Below, piece after piece: positions 41,686-50,496 of a DNA stretch of 64,000 nucleotides. Location of the stretch: positions 151,172-215,171 of the forward strand of contig CAKSTF010000001.1 of assembly GCA_934491515.1 (NCBI GenBank), written 5' to 3'. This stretch comes from an uncultured Eubacteriales bacterium. Lineage in GTDB: Bacteria; Bacillota; Clostridia; Oscillospirales; Acutalibacteraceae. Under the pieces are notes generated by a model. It saw only the letters and a list, made by a program, of their open reading frames with translations. It ran no database searches and was not told where the DNA came from. The translations under genes were made by a program, and so were the position numbers. Within the stretch, counting starts at the first letter, position 1; each line of letters starts with the position of its first letter.

Positions 41686-42055
41686 GTTCGAGAATTTTTA
41701 TTCTTCATATCTGAATTTTATTTACCCGACCGGTTGATTTGTGCTTTTAATTTTTTAGTTCGGGAATCTTTATTCTTCATATCGCTATTCTATATTCCCG
41801 ACCATTTGATTTGTGATTTTAATTTATCTTTTAGATTTCGGATAACTTTAAGTCGGGAAAATAAACTGCGCGTTAAAACCAATCTCTATTCCCCGATATA
41901 AAAAAGCAATATAGTTTGCTGAAAATTGCAGTCGGGAAAATAATCCATACTGCAAAATCAATCTGTATTTCCCGATATAAAAAAGAAATAAAGTTTGCTG
42001 AAAATCCAAGTCGGGAATAAAATCCATACTGCAAAATCCGTCTTTATTTCCCGAT
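41686..42055. repeat. Palindromic element cluster D (inverted orientation)
   Basis: Family-2 units 41686-41730 and 41758-41802 (45 bp each), then family-1 units 41852-41897, 41931-41976 and 42010-42055 (46 bp each). The linker AGATTTCGGATAACTTTAAG shows the whole composite lies in the opposite direction to clusters A, B and C. It fills the 456-base gap between rsmI and the LCP gene; no coding sequence is seen. Confidence 0.92.
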
Positions 42056-42123
42056 ATAAAAAAAGGATACTATATTTGAGGAGGAAAATAAAGTCGAAAA
42101 TTGTAAATTATTTTAGGCATTTT

Positions 42124-42957
42124 TCAGTTTTTGACCAAAAGCGGATAAATTTCGCTTTTTTTAATGCCGGTTTCTTTTGCGGCTGCCGCCGCTGCGGCAG
42201 AGGCGGACATACCGCTTTCCATATTCATTTTTGCAATCTTTGCCGCTTCCGCCGGAGTGTAGTGTTTTTCCTGTTTCCGCGCGCCCTCCACAACAATTAC
42301 AAACTCGCCCTTCGGGGGATTTTGCGCATAATACTCCGTTGCCGCTTTAAGGGTTGTCCGCAAAACGGTTTCGTGAATTTTGGTAAGTTCTTTTGCGATT
42401 GCCGCGTTTCGGTCGCCCAGTGCGTTTAAAAGCACGTCAAGGGTTTTTACAAGGCGGTGGGGCGCTTCGTAAAATATCATTGTGCGCGGTTCTTCGCAAA
42501 GTTCCGCAAGCCTTGCTTTAAGTTCCTTTTTATCGGTAGGCAAAAAGCCCTCGAAGCAAAACCTGCCCGTAGGCAGCGCGGAAAGCGCCAGAGCCGTTGC
42601 AAACGCGGTAGGTCCGGGCACGGATTCGATTTCTATTCCTGCCTGTGCCGCCGCGCGGATAAGGTCCTCACCCGGGTCGGATATTGCAGGCATACCGGCA
42701 TCGGTAACGATAGCGGCGGTCTCGCCGCGGAAAAGTCTTTCAATAATAATTTCACCGTGCGTGCGTTTATTATGCTCGAAATAAGAAACAAGCGGTTTTT
42801 TAATACCGAAATGATTAAGCAGTTTAAGGGTCACCCTTGTGTCTTCGGCGGCGATAAAATCGACCGCGCCCAAAACCTCGGCGGCGCGCGGCGAAAAATC
42901 GCCTAAGTTGCCGATAGGCGTGCCCACAATATAAAGTTTGCCTTTTTTATCGCTCAT
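42124..42957 (-). CDS. rsmI: 16S rRNA (cytidine1402-2'-O)-methyltransferase RsmI
   Basis: 277 residues. GKLYIVGTPIGNLGDFSPRA and FIAAEDTRVTLKLLNHFGI are diagnostic, with VTDAGMPAISDPG and FEGFLPTDKKE further on. It methylates the ribose of C1402 in the 30S P site. It has a short intergenic gap after trmN6 and is followed by cluster D. Confidence 0.96.
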   Translation of the reverse strand: MSDKKGKLYIVGTPIGNLGDFSPRAAEVLGAVDFIAAEDTRVTLKLLNHFGIKKPLVSYFEHNKRTHGEIIIERLFRGETAAIVTDAGMPAISDPGEDLIRAAAQAGIEIESVPGPTAFATALALSALPTGRFCFEGFLPTDKKELKARLAELCEEPRTMIFYEAPHRLVKTLDVLLNALGDRNAAIAKELTKIHETVLRTTLKAATEYYAQNPPKGEFVIVVEGARKQEKHYTPAEAAKIAKMNMESGMSASAAAAAAAKETGIKKSEIYPLLVKN

Positions 42958-43027
42958 AATTTATGTTCCCCGATTTTAACGCGGCAATTTGTGTTTTGTC
43001 ACACGGCGTGACAAATGCGGTGCCGCA

Positions 43028-43762
43028 TTAAAGGTATTTATATTTATACGCCCCGTAAATTTCTATCATTTCCGCGGAAAAACTGCCCTTGCCGTCCTCC
43101 ACATAAAGCGTAGGTTCAACGGTAAGGCCCGACTTTCCGCAGCGCCTGCCTTCAACAAGAAAAAGCCACGGTTTTTCGCCCGCGCATTTTGCAACAAATC
43201 TTATGCGCTTAGGTTCAACCTTATATTCACTCATAAGGCAGATAAGTTCCGCCGCCCGTTCGGGGCGCTGGCACATACAAAGCCTGCCGCCCGTTTGCAG
43301 AAGTTTGGCGCCCACCGCCACAATATCGTTGAGCGTGCAGGTGACTTCGTGCCGCGCGGTGCATTTTACGCTGTCGGGATTCTGAAGTCCCGCGCCGGGC
43401 GCTTTGTAAGGCGGATTGCAGGTAACAAGCGTTTTGTCCCCGAAAGTCACCTTGCCCTTAAGGTCGTTAAGGTCGCTGCAAACGGCTGTAAAATTCGTAA
43501 ATCCGTTCTTTTCGTTTCCCTTGTTTGCAAGGGATATCGCCTCGGGCGAGATATCAACGCCCACGCAGCTTTCCAGTTTTGTTTCCCTTAATATCAAAAA
43601 TGGAATAATTCCGCAGCCTGTCCCAAGGTCGACCATACGGTCGCTCGTTTTTGCCGCCGCAAAGTGGGAAAGCAGTACCGCGTCCGTACCGAAGGTATGG
43701 TGCGCGGATACTGCTGCCGTTTTTCCGTTTCCGATGGGTTCAAATTTTATGCTCTGGTCCAT
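43028..43762 (-). CDS. tRNA1(Val) adenine37-N6 methyltransferase family protein
   Basis: 244 residues; its start overlaps the end of cysS by 16 bases. HTFGTDAVLLSHFA and MVDLGTGCGIIPFLI form the SAM-binding region and TCNPPYKAPG is the N6-adenine methyltransferase NPPY motif. The family includes TrmN6 (YfiC) and its Firmicute relative YabB, which is often next to rsmI as here. Confidence 0.9.
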   Translation of the reverse strand: MDQSIKFEPIGNGKTAAVSAHHTFGTDAVLLSHFAAAKTSDRMVDLGTGCGIIPFLILRETKLESCVGVDISPEAISLANKGNEKNGFTNFTAVCSDLNDLKGKVTFGDKTLVTCNPPYKAPGAGLQNPDSVKCTARHEVTCTLNDIVAVGAKLLQTGGRLCMCQRPERAAELICLMSEYKVEPKRIRFVAKCAGEKPWLFLVEGRRCGKSGLTVEPTLYVEDGKGSFSAEMIEIYGAYKYKYL

Positions 43763-45126
43763 TTTACGCCCTGCGGAGTGTCCTCAAGTATGATTCCCAT
43801 TTCCTTTAACTTATCGCGTATTTCATCGGCGGTTTTAAAGTCTTTATTCTTTCGCGCCGCGGTGCGTTTTTCAATAAGTTCTTCTATCTCGCTGTCAAGC
43901 GCGCCCGTTTTACGGTTGTAAACAAGGCCCAGAACGCCCGTAAGTTCATCAAACACTTCGGCGCATTTTTTAAGCGTTTCTTTCTTTGCGCCCTCGCTTA
44001 CCGCAACGTTTATATCCTTTACAAGGTTAAACACCGCCGCCAGCGCGTCCGCCGTGTTTAAGTCGTCGTCCATAGCGGCGATAAACTCCGCCTTGCGCTT
44101 TTCGGCAAATTCGGGTGCTTCGCCGCCCTCTTCGGCGTGGGAAAGCGCAAAATCAATATTATCGCGGCAGGTATAAAGCCGTTCAAGCGCGTTTTTGCCC
44201 TGCTCGATTATATCCACGGAATAGTTTATAGGCCCTCTGTACTGGGAGGATATCATCAAATATCTTATCGGTTCGTAGCCGTATTTTTCGGCGACATCGC
44301 GCACGGTAAAGAAGTTGCCGAGCGACTTGGACATTTTATGATTATCCACGTTTATAAAGCCGTTGTGCATCCAGTAATGCGCAAAATCACAGCCGTTTGC
44401 GGCCTCGCTTTGGGCTATTTCGTTTTCGTGGTGGGGGAATATAAGGTCAAGTCCGCCGCAGTGGATATCAATCGTTTTACCGAGATACCTGCAAGCCATT
44501 GCCGAACATTCGATATGCCAGCCGGGTCTGCCGTTGCCCCAGGGAGATTCCCAATACGGTTCGCCGGGTTTTGCGCCCTTCCAAAGGCAGAAATCCATCG
44601 GGTCTTCCTTAATATCGCCCGTTTCTATTCTGGCGCCTGCCTCAAGTTCGTCAAGCGGCTGGTGGGAGAGTTTGCCGTAGCCTTTAAATCGTGTTGCCCT
44701 GTAATAAACGTCGCCGCCGGCAGTATAAGCATATCCCTTTTCCATAAGGGTGGAGATAAGGTCGATTATCTGCGGTATATTATCAGTGGCGCGCGGATTT
44801 ACGGTAGCCTCTCTAACGTTAAGGCCGTGGGCGTCGGTCCAGAATTCTTTTATAAACCTTTCGGCAACCTGCGGCACGGTTGTGCCCTCCTCATTCGCGC
44901 GGCGGATGAGTTTATCGTCGATATCGGTAAAGTTTGAAACGTATGTAACCTTGTATCCGCGCCATTCAAGATAGCGGCGCAGAACATCGAAAACGCAAAG
45001 CGGACGGGCGTTGCCTATGTGTATGAAATTATACACCGTAGGTCCGCAGGCGTATATCTTCACTTCGCCCGGGGTAATCGGCACAAATTCGTCCTTCTGC
45101 CTTGTAAGCGTGTTAAAAATCTTCAT
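43747..45126 (-). CDS. cysS: Cysteinyl-tRNA synthetase
   Basis: 459 residues. HIGNARPLCVFD carries the HIGH motif (about 36) and KMSKSLGN the KMSKS loop (about 264); CGPTVYNF holds the first zinc cysteine. It overlaps cysE by four bases (ATGA), a frequent Firmicute pairing of cysteine supply and charging. No T-box leader is visible in front of the pair. Confidence 0.98.
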   Translation of the reverse strand: MKIFNTLTRQKDEFVPITPGEVKIYACGPTVYNFIHIGNARPLCVFDVLRRYLEWRGYKVTYVSNFTDIDDKLIRRANEEGTTVPQVAERFIKEFWTDAHGLNVREATVNPRATDNIPQIIDLISTLMEKGYAYTAGGDVYYRATRFKGYGKLSHQPLDELEAGARIETGDIKEDPMDFCLWKGAKPGEPYWESPWGNGRPGWHIECSAMACRYLGKTIDIHCGGLDLIFPHHENEIAQSEAANGCDFAHYWMHNGFINVDNHKMSKSLGNFFTVRDVAEKYGYEPIRYLMISSQYRGPINYSVDIIEQGKNALERLYTCRDNIDFALSHAEEGGEAPEFAEKRKAEFIAAMDDDLNTADALAAVFNLVKDINVAVSEGAKKETLKKCAEVFDELTGVLGLVYNRKTGALDSEIEELIEKRTAARKNKDFKTADEIRDKLKEMGIILEDTPQGVKWTRA

Positions 45127-45761
45127 TTTGTTTTCTCCTTTACCGCTTCTTTCAGTTCTTTTACCTGTTTTTTAAGTTTTTCTATTTCCTGCATTACGGG
45201 GTCGGAAACGTGTATCTGGTCAAGCGGCGCGCGCTCTACCTTTTTTCCGTTCTGCCTTACCACTTTTGCCGGAACGCCCACAACCGTGGCTCCTGCCGGA
45301 ACGTCCTTTAAAACAACGGCGCCCGCCGCAACGCGCGAATCGTCGCCCACCGTTATGGGACCTAAAACCTTAGCGCCCGCGCTTATCATAACGCGGTTGC
45401 CTATCGTGGGGTGGCGCTTGCCCACGTCTTTGCCCGTGCCGCCCAAGGTTACGCCCTGATAAAGCAGAACGTCGTCGCCTATTTCGGCGGTCTCGCCTAT
45501 AACTATGCCCGTGCCGTGGTCGATAACCAAACGTTTGCCTATCGTGGCGCCCGGGTGAATCTCAATTCCCGTTTTGCGCGCCGCTTTTTGAGAAATAAGG
45601 CGCGCGCGGAAAAAGTGACCCTTTAAAAAGTGCTTGTGGGCGCGGCGGTACATTCTTATCGCCTTAAAGCCCGGGTACAAAAAATATATTTCAAAGCCGT
45701 TTCTTGCCGCGGGGTCGCGGTCCAAAAACGCCTGAATGTCCTCTTTTAAACTGTCAAACAA
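45123..45761 (-). CDS. cysE: Serine O-acetyltransferase
   Basis: 212 residues, TTG start with GGAG eight bases upstream. The left-handed beta-helix hexapeptide region is plain: IEIHPGATIGKRLVIDHGTGIVIGE, VTLGGTGKDVGKRHPTIG. A charged coiled tail ends the protein. It makes O-acetylserine from serine and acetyl-CoA, the first step of cysteine synthesis. Confidence 0.96.
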   Translation of the reverse strand: MFDSLKEDIQAFLDRDPAARNGFEIYFLYPGFKAIRMYRRAHKHFLKGHFFRARLISQKAARKTGIEIHPGATIGKRLVIDHGTGIVIGETAEIGDDVLLYQGVTLGGTGKDVGKRHPTIGNRVMISAGAKVLGPITVGDDSRVAAGAVVLKDVPAGATVVGVPAKVVRQNGKKVERAPLDQIHVSDPVMQEIEKLKKQVKELKEAVKEKTK

Positions 45762-45789
45762 AAAATCAACTCCAAAAACTTGAACGGGA

Positions 45790-46383
45790 TTATTTTGAGG
45801 GGTTTATATATTCCTTACTGCCTGCAAGGTATATAAGACCCGAAATCACGCAAAGTATGCCCGAAATTACGAACAGGGCGATTATCACGGCGTCGGCCGC
45901 GGTATCGCACGCTGCGGGCAGTTTTACGAATTCTTTAAGCGCATAGTAGGTGAGCGCCGCAATAATACCTGCCATTTGGCTTACGGTTTTTGCCTTGCCC
46001 CACATATTTGCGGCTATCACCTTGCCGCCCGAAGATACGGTAACAAGCCTTACGGACGATACCATAAACTCGCGGAACAGCACAACAAAGGTTACAGCCG
46101 TTATTGCGATGCAACATCGCGCGTTATCCCTGTACATATATATAAAGCCGAGGTATGCCGCCGTTGTAAGCATTTTATCGGCAAGCGGATCAAGAAATTT
46201 ACCGAAATCGGTTACAAGATTGCGGCTTCGCGCCATTTTACCGTCGATAAGGTCGGTAAGCGACGCCGCGATGAACAAAAACAGCGAAACCGTATAGTGA
46301 TACGGAAAGGCAACAAGCATTGCCGCCATAAATACCGGCGTTGCTATTATTCTGCCTACTGTCAGTTTATTCGGTGTGTTCAT
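45790..46383 (-). CDS. pgsA: CDP-diacylglycerol-glycerol-3-phosphate 3-phosphatidyltransferase
   Basis: 197 residues; the start overlaps the rimO stop (ATGA). TDLIDGKMARSRNLVTDFGK and LDPLADK (about 43-70) are the CDP-alcohol phosphotransferase motif. Several membrane helices follow. It makes phosphatidylglycerol phosphate; the rimO-pgsA order is conserved in clostridia. Confidence 0.96.
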   Translation of the reverse strand: MNTPNKLTVGRIIATPVFMAAMLVAFPYHYTVSLFLFIAASLTDLIDGKMARSRNLVTDFGKFLDPLADKMLTTAAYLGFIYMYRDNARCCIAITAVTFVVLFREFMVSSVRLVTVSSGGKVIAANMWGKAKTVSQMAGIIAALTYYALKEFVKLPAACDTAADAVIIALFVISGILCVISGLIYLAGSKEYINPSK

Positions 46384-47702
46384 ATAAGTTCCCCCAGCAA
46401 ATCATATTCAAGGACATCGGTTATCCTTAATTTAACATATTCCCCGAAAACCAGCGCCCTGCCGCTTGTGAAAAATATCTTGCCGTCTATTTCGGGTGCG
46501 TCGGCGGCGGTTCTGCCGTAATAGCATTTTATATAATCGTCAAAGCCTTCAACTATCGCCTCTGCGGTTTTGCCTATCTTTTCGCGGTTCTGCTGCTCGG
46601 CAATCGTGGCGGCGCTTTGCATTATAAGTTCCATACGGTCGATCTTGGTCTGTTCGTCGATCTGGTCGGGCATACCTGCCGCAACGGTGCCCTCTTCAGC
46701 CGAGTAGGTAAAGCAGCCAAGGCGTTCAAACCGCATATCGTTCACAAATTTGTGCAGCGCTTCAAAATCCTCCTGCGTTTCGCCAGGGAATCCGGTTATA
46801 AGGGTGGTGCGCAGCGTAACGTCCGGCACTTTCTCCCTTATCCTTTTTATAAGCGCGCGCAGCGACTGTTCGTCGCCCTTGCGGTTCATTCTTTTAAGCA
46901 CGCCGCCCACGCAGTGCTGTATCGGCATATCTATGTATTTGCAAAGTTTGGGTTCGCGGTTTAAAAGTTCCAGAAAATCGTCCGTTATGCGTTCGGGGTA
47001 GGTATATAAGGTCCTTATCCAGTGCAGTTTTTCAATTTTGCAGAGTTCGCTTAAAAGTTCGCAAAGTTTCGGGCTGCCGTAAATATCGGTGCCGTAGGCG
47101 GTGGTATCCTGCGCCACTACTATAAGTTCGGTAACGCCCCTGTCGGCAAGACGGCGCGCTTCCGCCACGCAGTCCTCTATCGTGCGGCTTCTCATTCTGC
47201 CGCGTATTTTGGGTATCGCGCAATAGGTGCAGCAGTTATCGCAGCCGTCGCCCACTTTAAGGTAGGTCGTAAAGGGCACGCCGCCCAAAATGCGGTCGCC
47301 GCTTAAATTAAGCAGTGCCTTATCGGCAAAAAAGTCGCCGCCGCTGCCCTTTATCGCGTTTTCGGTTATTTTTGCGATATTACCGTTTTCGCCTATGCCC
47401 ACGCAGGCGTCCGCCTCCGGAATTTCTTTAAGAATTTCTTCGCGGTATCTTTCGGCAAGGCAGCCGGTAACTATTACCGCCCTGCATTTGCCCGACTTTT
47501 TATACTGCACCGCTTCAAGAATATTCTCAATAGCCTCTTTCTTGGCGGATTCAATAAAGCCGCAGGTGTTTACTATAATCGCGTCGGCTTCGGATTCCTC
47601 GTTCACTATCGAAAACCCCGCGTCTTTAAGCGTTTTAAGCATCATTTCGGCGTCTACCTGATTTTTTGGACACCCAAGAGATACCATTCCAACTTTATAC
47701 AT
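46380..47702 (-). CDS. rimO: Ribosomal protein S12 methylthiotransferase RimO
   Basis: 440 residues; the ATG after GGGGAAG is used, overlapping the recX end. The N-terminal domain begins VGMVSLGCPKNQVDAE; the radical SAM CxxxCxxC motif is CDNCCTYC; a C-terminal TRAM domain binds RNA or S12. It adds a methylthio group to Asp88 (E. coli numbering) of S12. Confidence 0.97.
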   Translation of the reverse strand: MYKVGMVSLGCPKNQVDAEMMLKTLKDAGFSIVNEESEADAIIVNTCGFIESAKKEAIENILEAVQYKKSGKCRAVIVTGCLAERYREEILKEIPEADACVGIGENGNIAKITENAIKGSGGDFFADKALLNLSGDRILGGVPFTTYLKVGDGCDNCCTYCAIPKIRGRMRSRTIEDCVAEARRLADRGVTELIVVAQDTTAYGTDIYGSPKLCELLSELCKIEKLHWIRTLYTYPERITDDFLELLNREPKLCKYIDMPIQHCVGGVLKRMNRKGDEQSLRALIKRIREKVPDVTLRTTLITGFPGETQEDFEALHKFVNDMRFERLGCFTYSAEEGTVAAGMPDQIDEQTKIDRMELIMQSAATIAEQQNREKIGKTAEAIVEGFDDYIKCYYGRTAADAPEIDGKIFFTSGRALVFGEYVKLRITDVLEYDLLGELI

Positions 47703-48327
47703 CAAATTCTTCCCCTGATTCAAGTTCCGTATTATAACTGTTAAGCGCCTGCTTTACCGCGCCGTAGGAAAATCCGCGCCGCAGCAGCGCAGCGGCTGTT
47801 TTGCGCGGATCTTCGCCTTCGCGCAGTTTTTTTGCATACTTTTTTTGAAGCACCGCCGCACAGGCGGCGTCCTCATCCTGTTCGTTATCGCGCAAAACTT
47901 CGCTTATTATACCCTTTGGCACGCCTTTTGTAAACATTTTTAAATACATTGCGCGTTTGGGCACGTTCTGTTCGCGCAGACTTAAAAAAAGATTTTCGCA
48001 AAAGCGGCGGTCGTCCACAAGTCCCAATTCCTTAAACCGCGCAACCGCGCGCGCCGCGGCAGCGGCGGAAATTCCGCCCTGCACTATCTTTTCGTAAAGG
48101 CTTTTTTCGCTGCGGTCGGCACGGTCTAAAAACCAAAGTCCGCGCTCCCTTGCGCGGCGGTATTCCGATTCCGCCAGCAGATTTTCGGTTTCTTCGTCCG
48201 AATACTCGTTTCCTGCCCTTACGCCCTGTTCGACTGCAAAATCACGCTGCAGGAAAAACGTTTTTCCGCTGTCGGTCGCAACCTTTAAAAGCCGCCCCTT
48301 TTCGGGGGTTACGGATATTACGGTCAT
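47695..48327 (-). CDS. recX: Regulatory protein RecX
   Basis: 210 residues; its ATG overlaps the recA stop (TGATG). The three tandem three-helix RecX repeats are seen as ARERGLWFLDRADRSEKSLYEKI, LGLVDDRRFCENL and RRGFSYGAVKQAL. It modulates RecA filaments, in keeping with its coupling to recA. Confidence 0.95.
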   Translation of the reverse strand: MTVISVTPEKGRLLKVATDSGKTFFLQRDFAVEQGVRAGNEYSDEETENLLAESEYRRARERGLWFLDRADRSEKSLYEKIVQGGISAAAAARAVARFKELGLVDDRRFCENLFLSLREQNVPKRAMYLKMFTKGVPKGIISEVLRDNEQDEDAACAAVLQKKYAKKLREGEDPRKTAAALLRRGFSYGAVKQALNSYNTELESGEEFDV

Positions 48328-49472
48328 CAGTCGTCAACCGCGATATCTATATTTATCTTTTTATGGGGCAGCGATTCGGTATCAACGGGCATTATAACGT
48401 CCTCCGCCTTGTCGCTTTCCGCAGGTTTGCCCTTGTTTTCAAGGAATTCCCTGTACTTTTCGGTTATTTTATCGCCTATCTCCTTTGCAAGTTCCGCGTT
48501 ATCGGCAAAAAGCTGCTTAACGCTGTCCCTGCCCTGTCCGAGCCTTGTTTCGCCGTAATAGAACCACGCGCCCGAACGGCGTAAAATATCAAATTCAAGA
48601 CCCATATCCACAAGTTCGCCCTCTTTGGAGATACCCTTGCCGTACATAATATCGAATTCGGCTTCCCTGAAGGGGGGCGCCACTTTGTTTTTAACTACCT
48701 TTGCGCGTGTGCGCGAGCCTATCATCTCGCTGCCGTTTTTAATGGCTTCTATTTTGCGGACGTCTATACGCACGCTGGCATAAAACTTAAGCGCCCTGCC
48801 GCCCGTTGTTGTTTCGGGGTTGCCGTATATAACGCCTATCTTTTCGCGCAGCTGGTTTATAAATATTGCGCTGCAGTTCGATTTTGAAAGCGCGCCCGTA
48901 AGTTTGCGCAGCGCCTGCGACATAAGACGCGCCAACTGACCGACGTGGCTGTCGCCCATTTCGCCCTCTATTTCCGCCTTTGTTACAAGCGCGGCTACCG
49001 AGTCGATAACGATTATATCAATAGCGCCCGAACGCACAAGCGCTTCGGCGATTTCAAGCGCCTGCTCGCCCGAATCGGGCTGAGAAACAAGAAGCGCGTC
49101 GATATCAACGCCTAATTGACCTGCGTACACGGGGTCGAGAGCGTGCTCAACGTCTATAAACGCGGCGGTTCCGCCCGCTTTTTGCGCCTCTGCCACGCAG
49201 TGGAGTGCCAACGTGGTTTTACCCGAAGATTCGGGGCCGTATATTTCCACTATTCTGCCGCGGGGTATGCCGCCTATTCCAAGCGCCATATCAAGCGCTA
49301 TCGAGCCGGTGCTTATGTGCTCTACGTTCATAGAAGCATTTTCACCCAGCCGCATAATAGCGCCCTTTCCGTACTGTCTTTCAATCTGTGCCATTGCGGT
49401 GGCAAGCGCTTTTTCCCTGCCCTCCGCCGACTTATCGGTGCCTACCGTTTTTGTTGCCTTTTCGCGTGCCAT
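48327..49472 (-). CDS. recA: Recombinase RecA
   Basis: 381 residues, site CGGAGG. GPESSGKTTLALH is Walker A (about 83), VIDSVAAL Walker B, NQLREKIG the L2 loop region. It carries out strand exchange and SOS activation. No CGAAC...GTTCG LexA box is seen upstream. It heads a long minus-strand chain through rsmI. Confidence 0.99.
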   Translation of the reverse strand: MAREKATKTVGTDKSAEGREKALATAMAQIERQYGKGAIMRLGENASMNVEHISTGSIALDMALGIGGIPRGRIVEIYGPESSGKTTLALHCVAEAQKAGGTAAFIDVEHALDPVYAGQLGVDIDALLVSQPDSGEQALEIAEALVRSGAIDIIVIDSVAALVTKAEIEGEMGDSHVGQLARLMSQALRKLTGALSKSNCSAIFINQLREKIGVIYGNPETTTGGRALKFYASVRIDVRKIEAIKNGSEMIGSRTRAKVVKNKVAPPFREAEFDIMYGKGISKEGELVDMGLEFDILRRSGAWFYYGETRLGQGRDSVKQLFADNAELAKEIGDKITEKYREFLENKGKPAESDKAEDVIMPVDTESLPHKKINIDIAVDD

Positions 49473-49590
49473 AGTTATACCTCCGAAAAAAGTTTTCCGC
49501 CCCTGCGCAAACGCAGCGCTGCGCTGCGGTCGGGTCTGTGCCGTGCCGCCGGAAAAAGTCCCGACAGCCGCAGCATTTATTTTAAACTTA

Positions 49591-50445
49591 TTATATACTT
49601 TTAAGTGTCCCGAAAACTACCCTGTCCCTGCCTTCAGCGTCCTTTTTAACGCCTATATCGCAGAAGCCGTTTTCGGCAAGAATCCGCTTTACCGCGTCCG
49701 CCTGGGTACTTCCTGTTTCAAACGCCGCTTTTCCGTTTTCTTTAAGCGCCGTTTTATAGGTTTTTACAATCGCGCGGTAGAAAGCAAGCCCGTCGTCGCC
49801 GCCGAAAAGCGCCGTCGCCGGTTCGTATGTGACCTCCGTGGGGAGTTTTTTCATTTCCTGTGCCGTAACATAAGGCGGATTTGAAACGATTATGTCGTAT
49901 TTTGTATCCGTTGCGGCGCCCTCGAACACGTCGCCTGCAACAAGGCGGATATTGGGAACGGCATTAAGTTTTATGTTTTCCCTTATATATCTTGCCGCTT
50001 CTTCATACTTTTCAACCGCCGTTACCGCCGCGTCCGTGCGGTTTTTTGCCGCCGCTATCGCAACGCAGCCCGTGCCGGAACAAAGGTCCAGCACCGCAGG
50101 CGCTTTTATATCCTTTATAAGATCAAGCAGAGTATCTACCAGCGTTTCGGTATCGGCGCGGGGGACAAGCACGCCCGGTCCCACCTTAAAGGGCAAACCG
50201 TAAAAATCCCATGTTCCGAAAATATACTGAAGCGGATAATGTATGAGCCGCTGCTTTACCGTGGCGGTAAGCATTATCTGCTGCTGTTCGGTAAGTTTTT
50301 CGGCATAGTTTGTAAGTATCTGCATATTGTTGTAGCCGGTTACGTGCTTTATTATCTGCTTTGCTTCAAAAACATAATCCCCGATACCGCCTTTTTGCAG
50401 TTCGTCTTTCATACCGTTGTATGCTTCAAATATCGTTTTGCCCAT
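49591..50445 (-). CDS. prmC: Peptide chain release factor N5-glutamine methyltransferase PrmC
   Basis: 284 residues, site GGGGAG. VLDLCSGTGCVAIAAAKN is the SAM loop and VSNPPYVTAQEMK the catalytic NPPY motif; the N-terminal helical domain binds the release factor. It methylates the GGQ glutamine of RF1 and RF2. prfA, which often follows, is not here. Downstream of the DUF1385 gene, a usual clostridial neighbour. Confidence 0.96.
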   Translation of the reverse strand: MGKTIFEAYNGMKDELQKGGIGDYVFEAKQIIKHVTGYNNMQILTNYAEKLTEQQQIMLTATVKQRLIHYPLQYIFGTWDFYGLPFKVGPGVLVPRADTETLVDTLLDLIKDIKAPAVLDLCSGTGCVAIAAAKNRTDAAVTAVEKYEEAARYIRENIKLNAVPNIRLVAGDVFEGAATDTKYDIIVSNPPYVTAQEMKKLPTEVTYEPATALFGGDDGLAFYRAIVKTYKTALKENGKAAFETGSTQADAVKRILAENGFCDIGVKKDAEGRDRVVFGTLKSI

Positions 50446-50496
50446 AAAGTTCGGTTCTCCCCGTGCGATTAGTGCGGCATCTGCCTGCCTTGCGTT

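Noticed and set aside
45762..45789. T-box leader for cysE-cysS
   Set aside because: Only 28 bases separate pgsA from cysE and none of the T-box or specifier features fit.
49473..49590. LexA (SOS) box upstream of recA
   Set aside because: No CGAAC-N4-GTTCG sequence in the leader.
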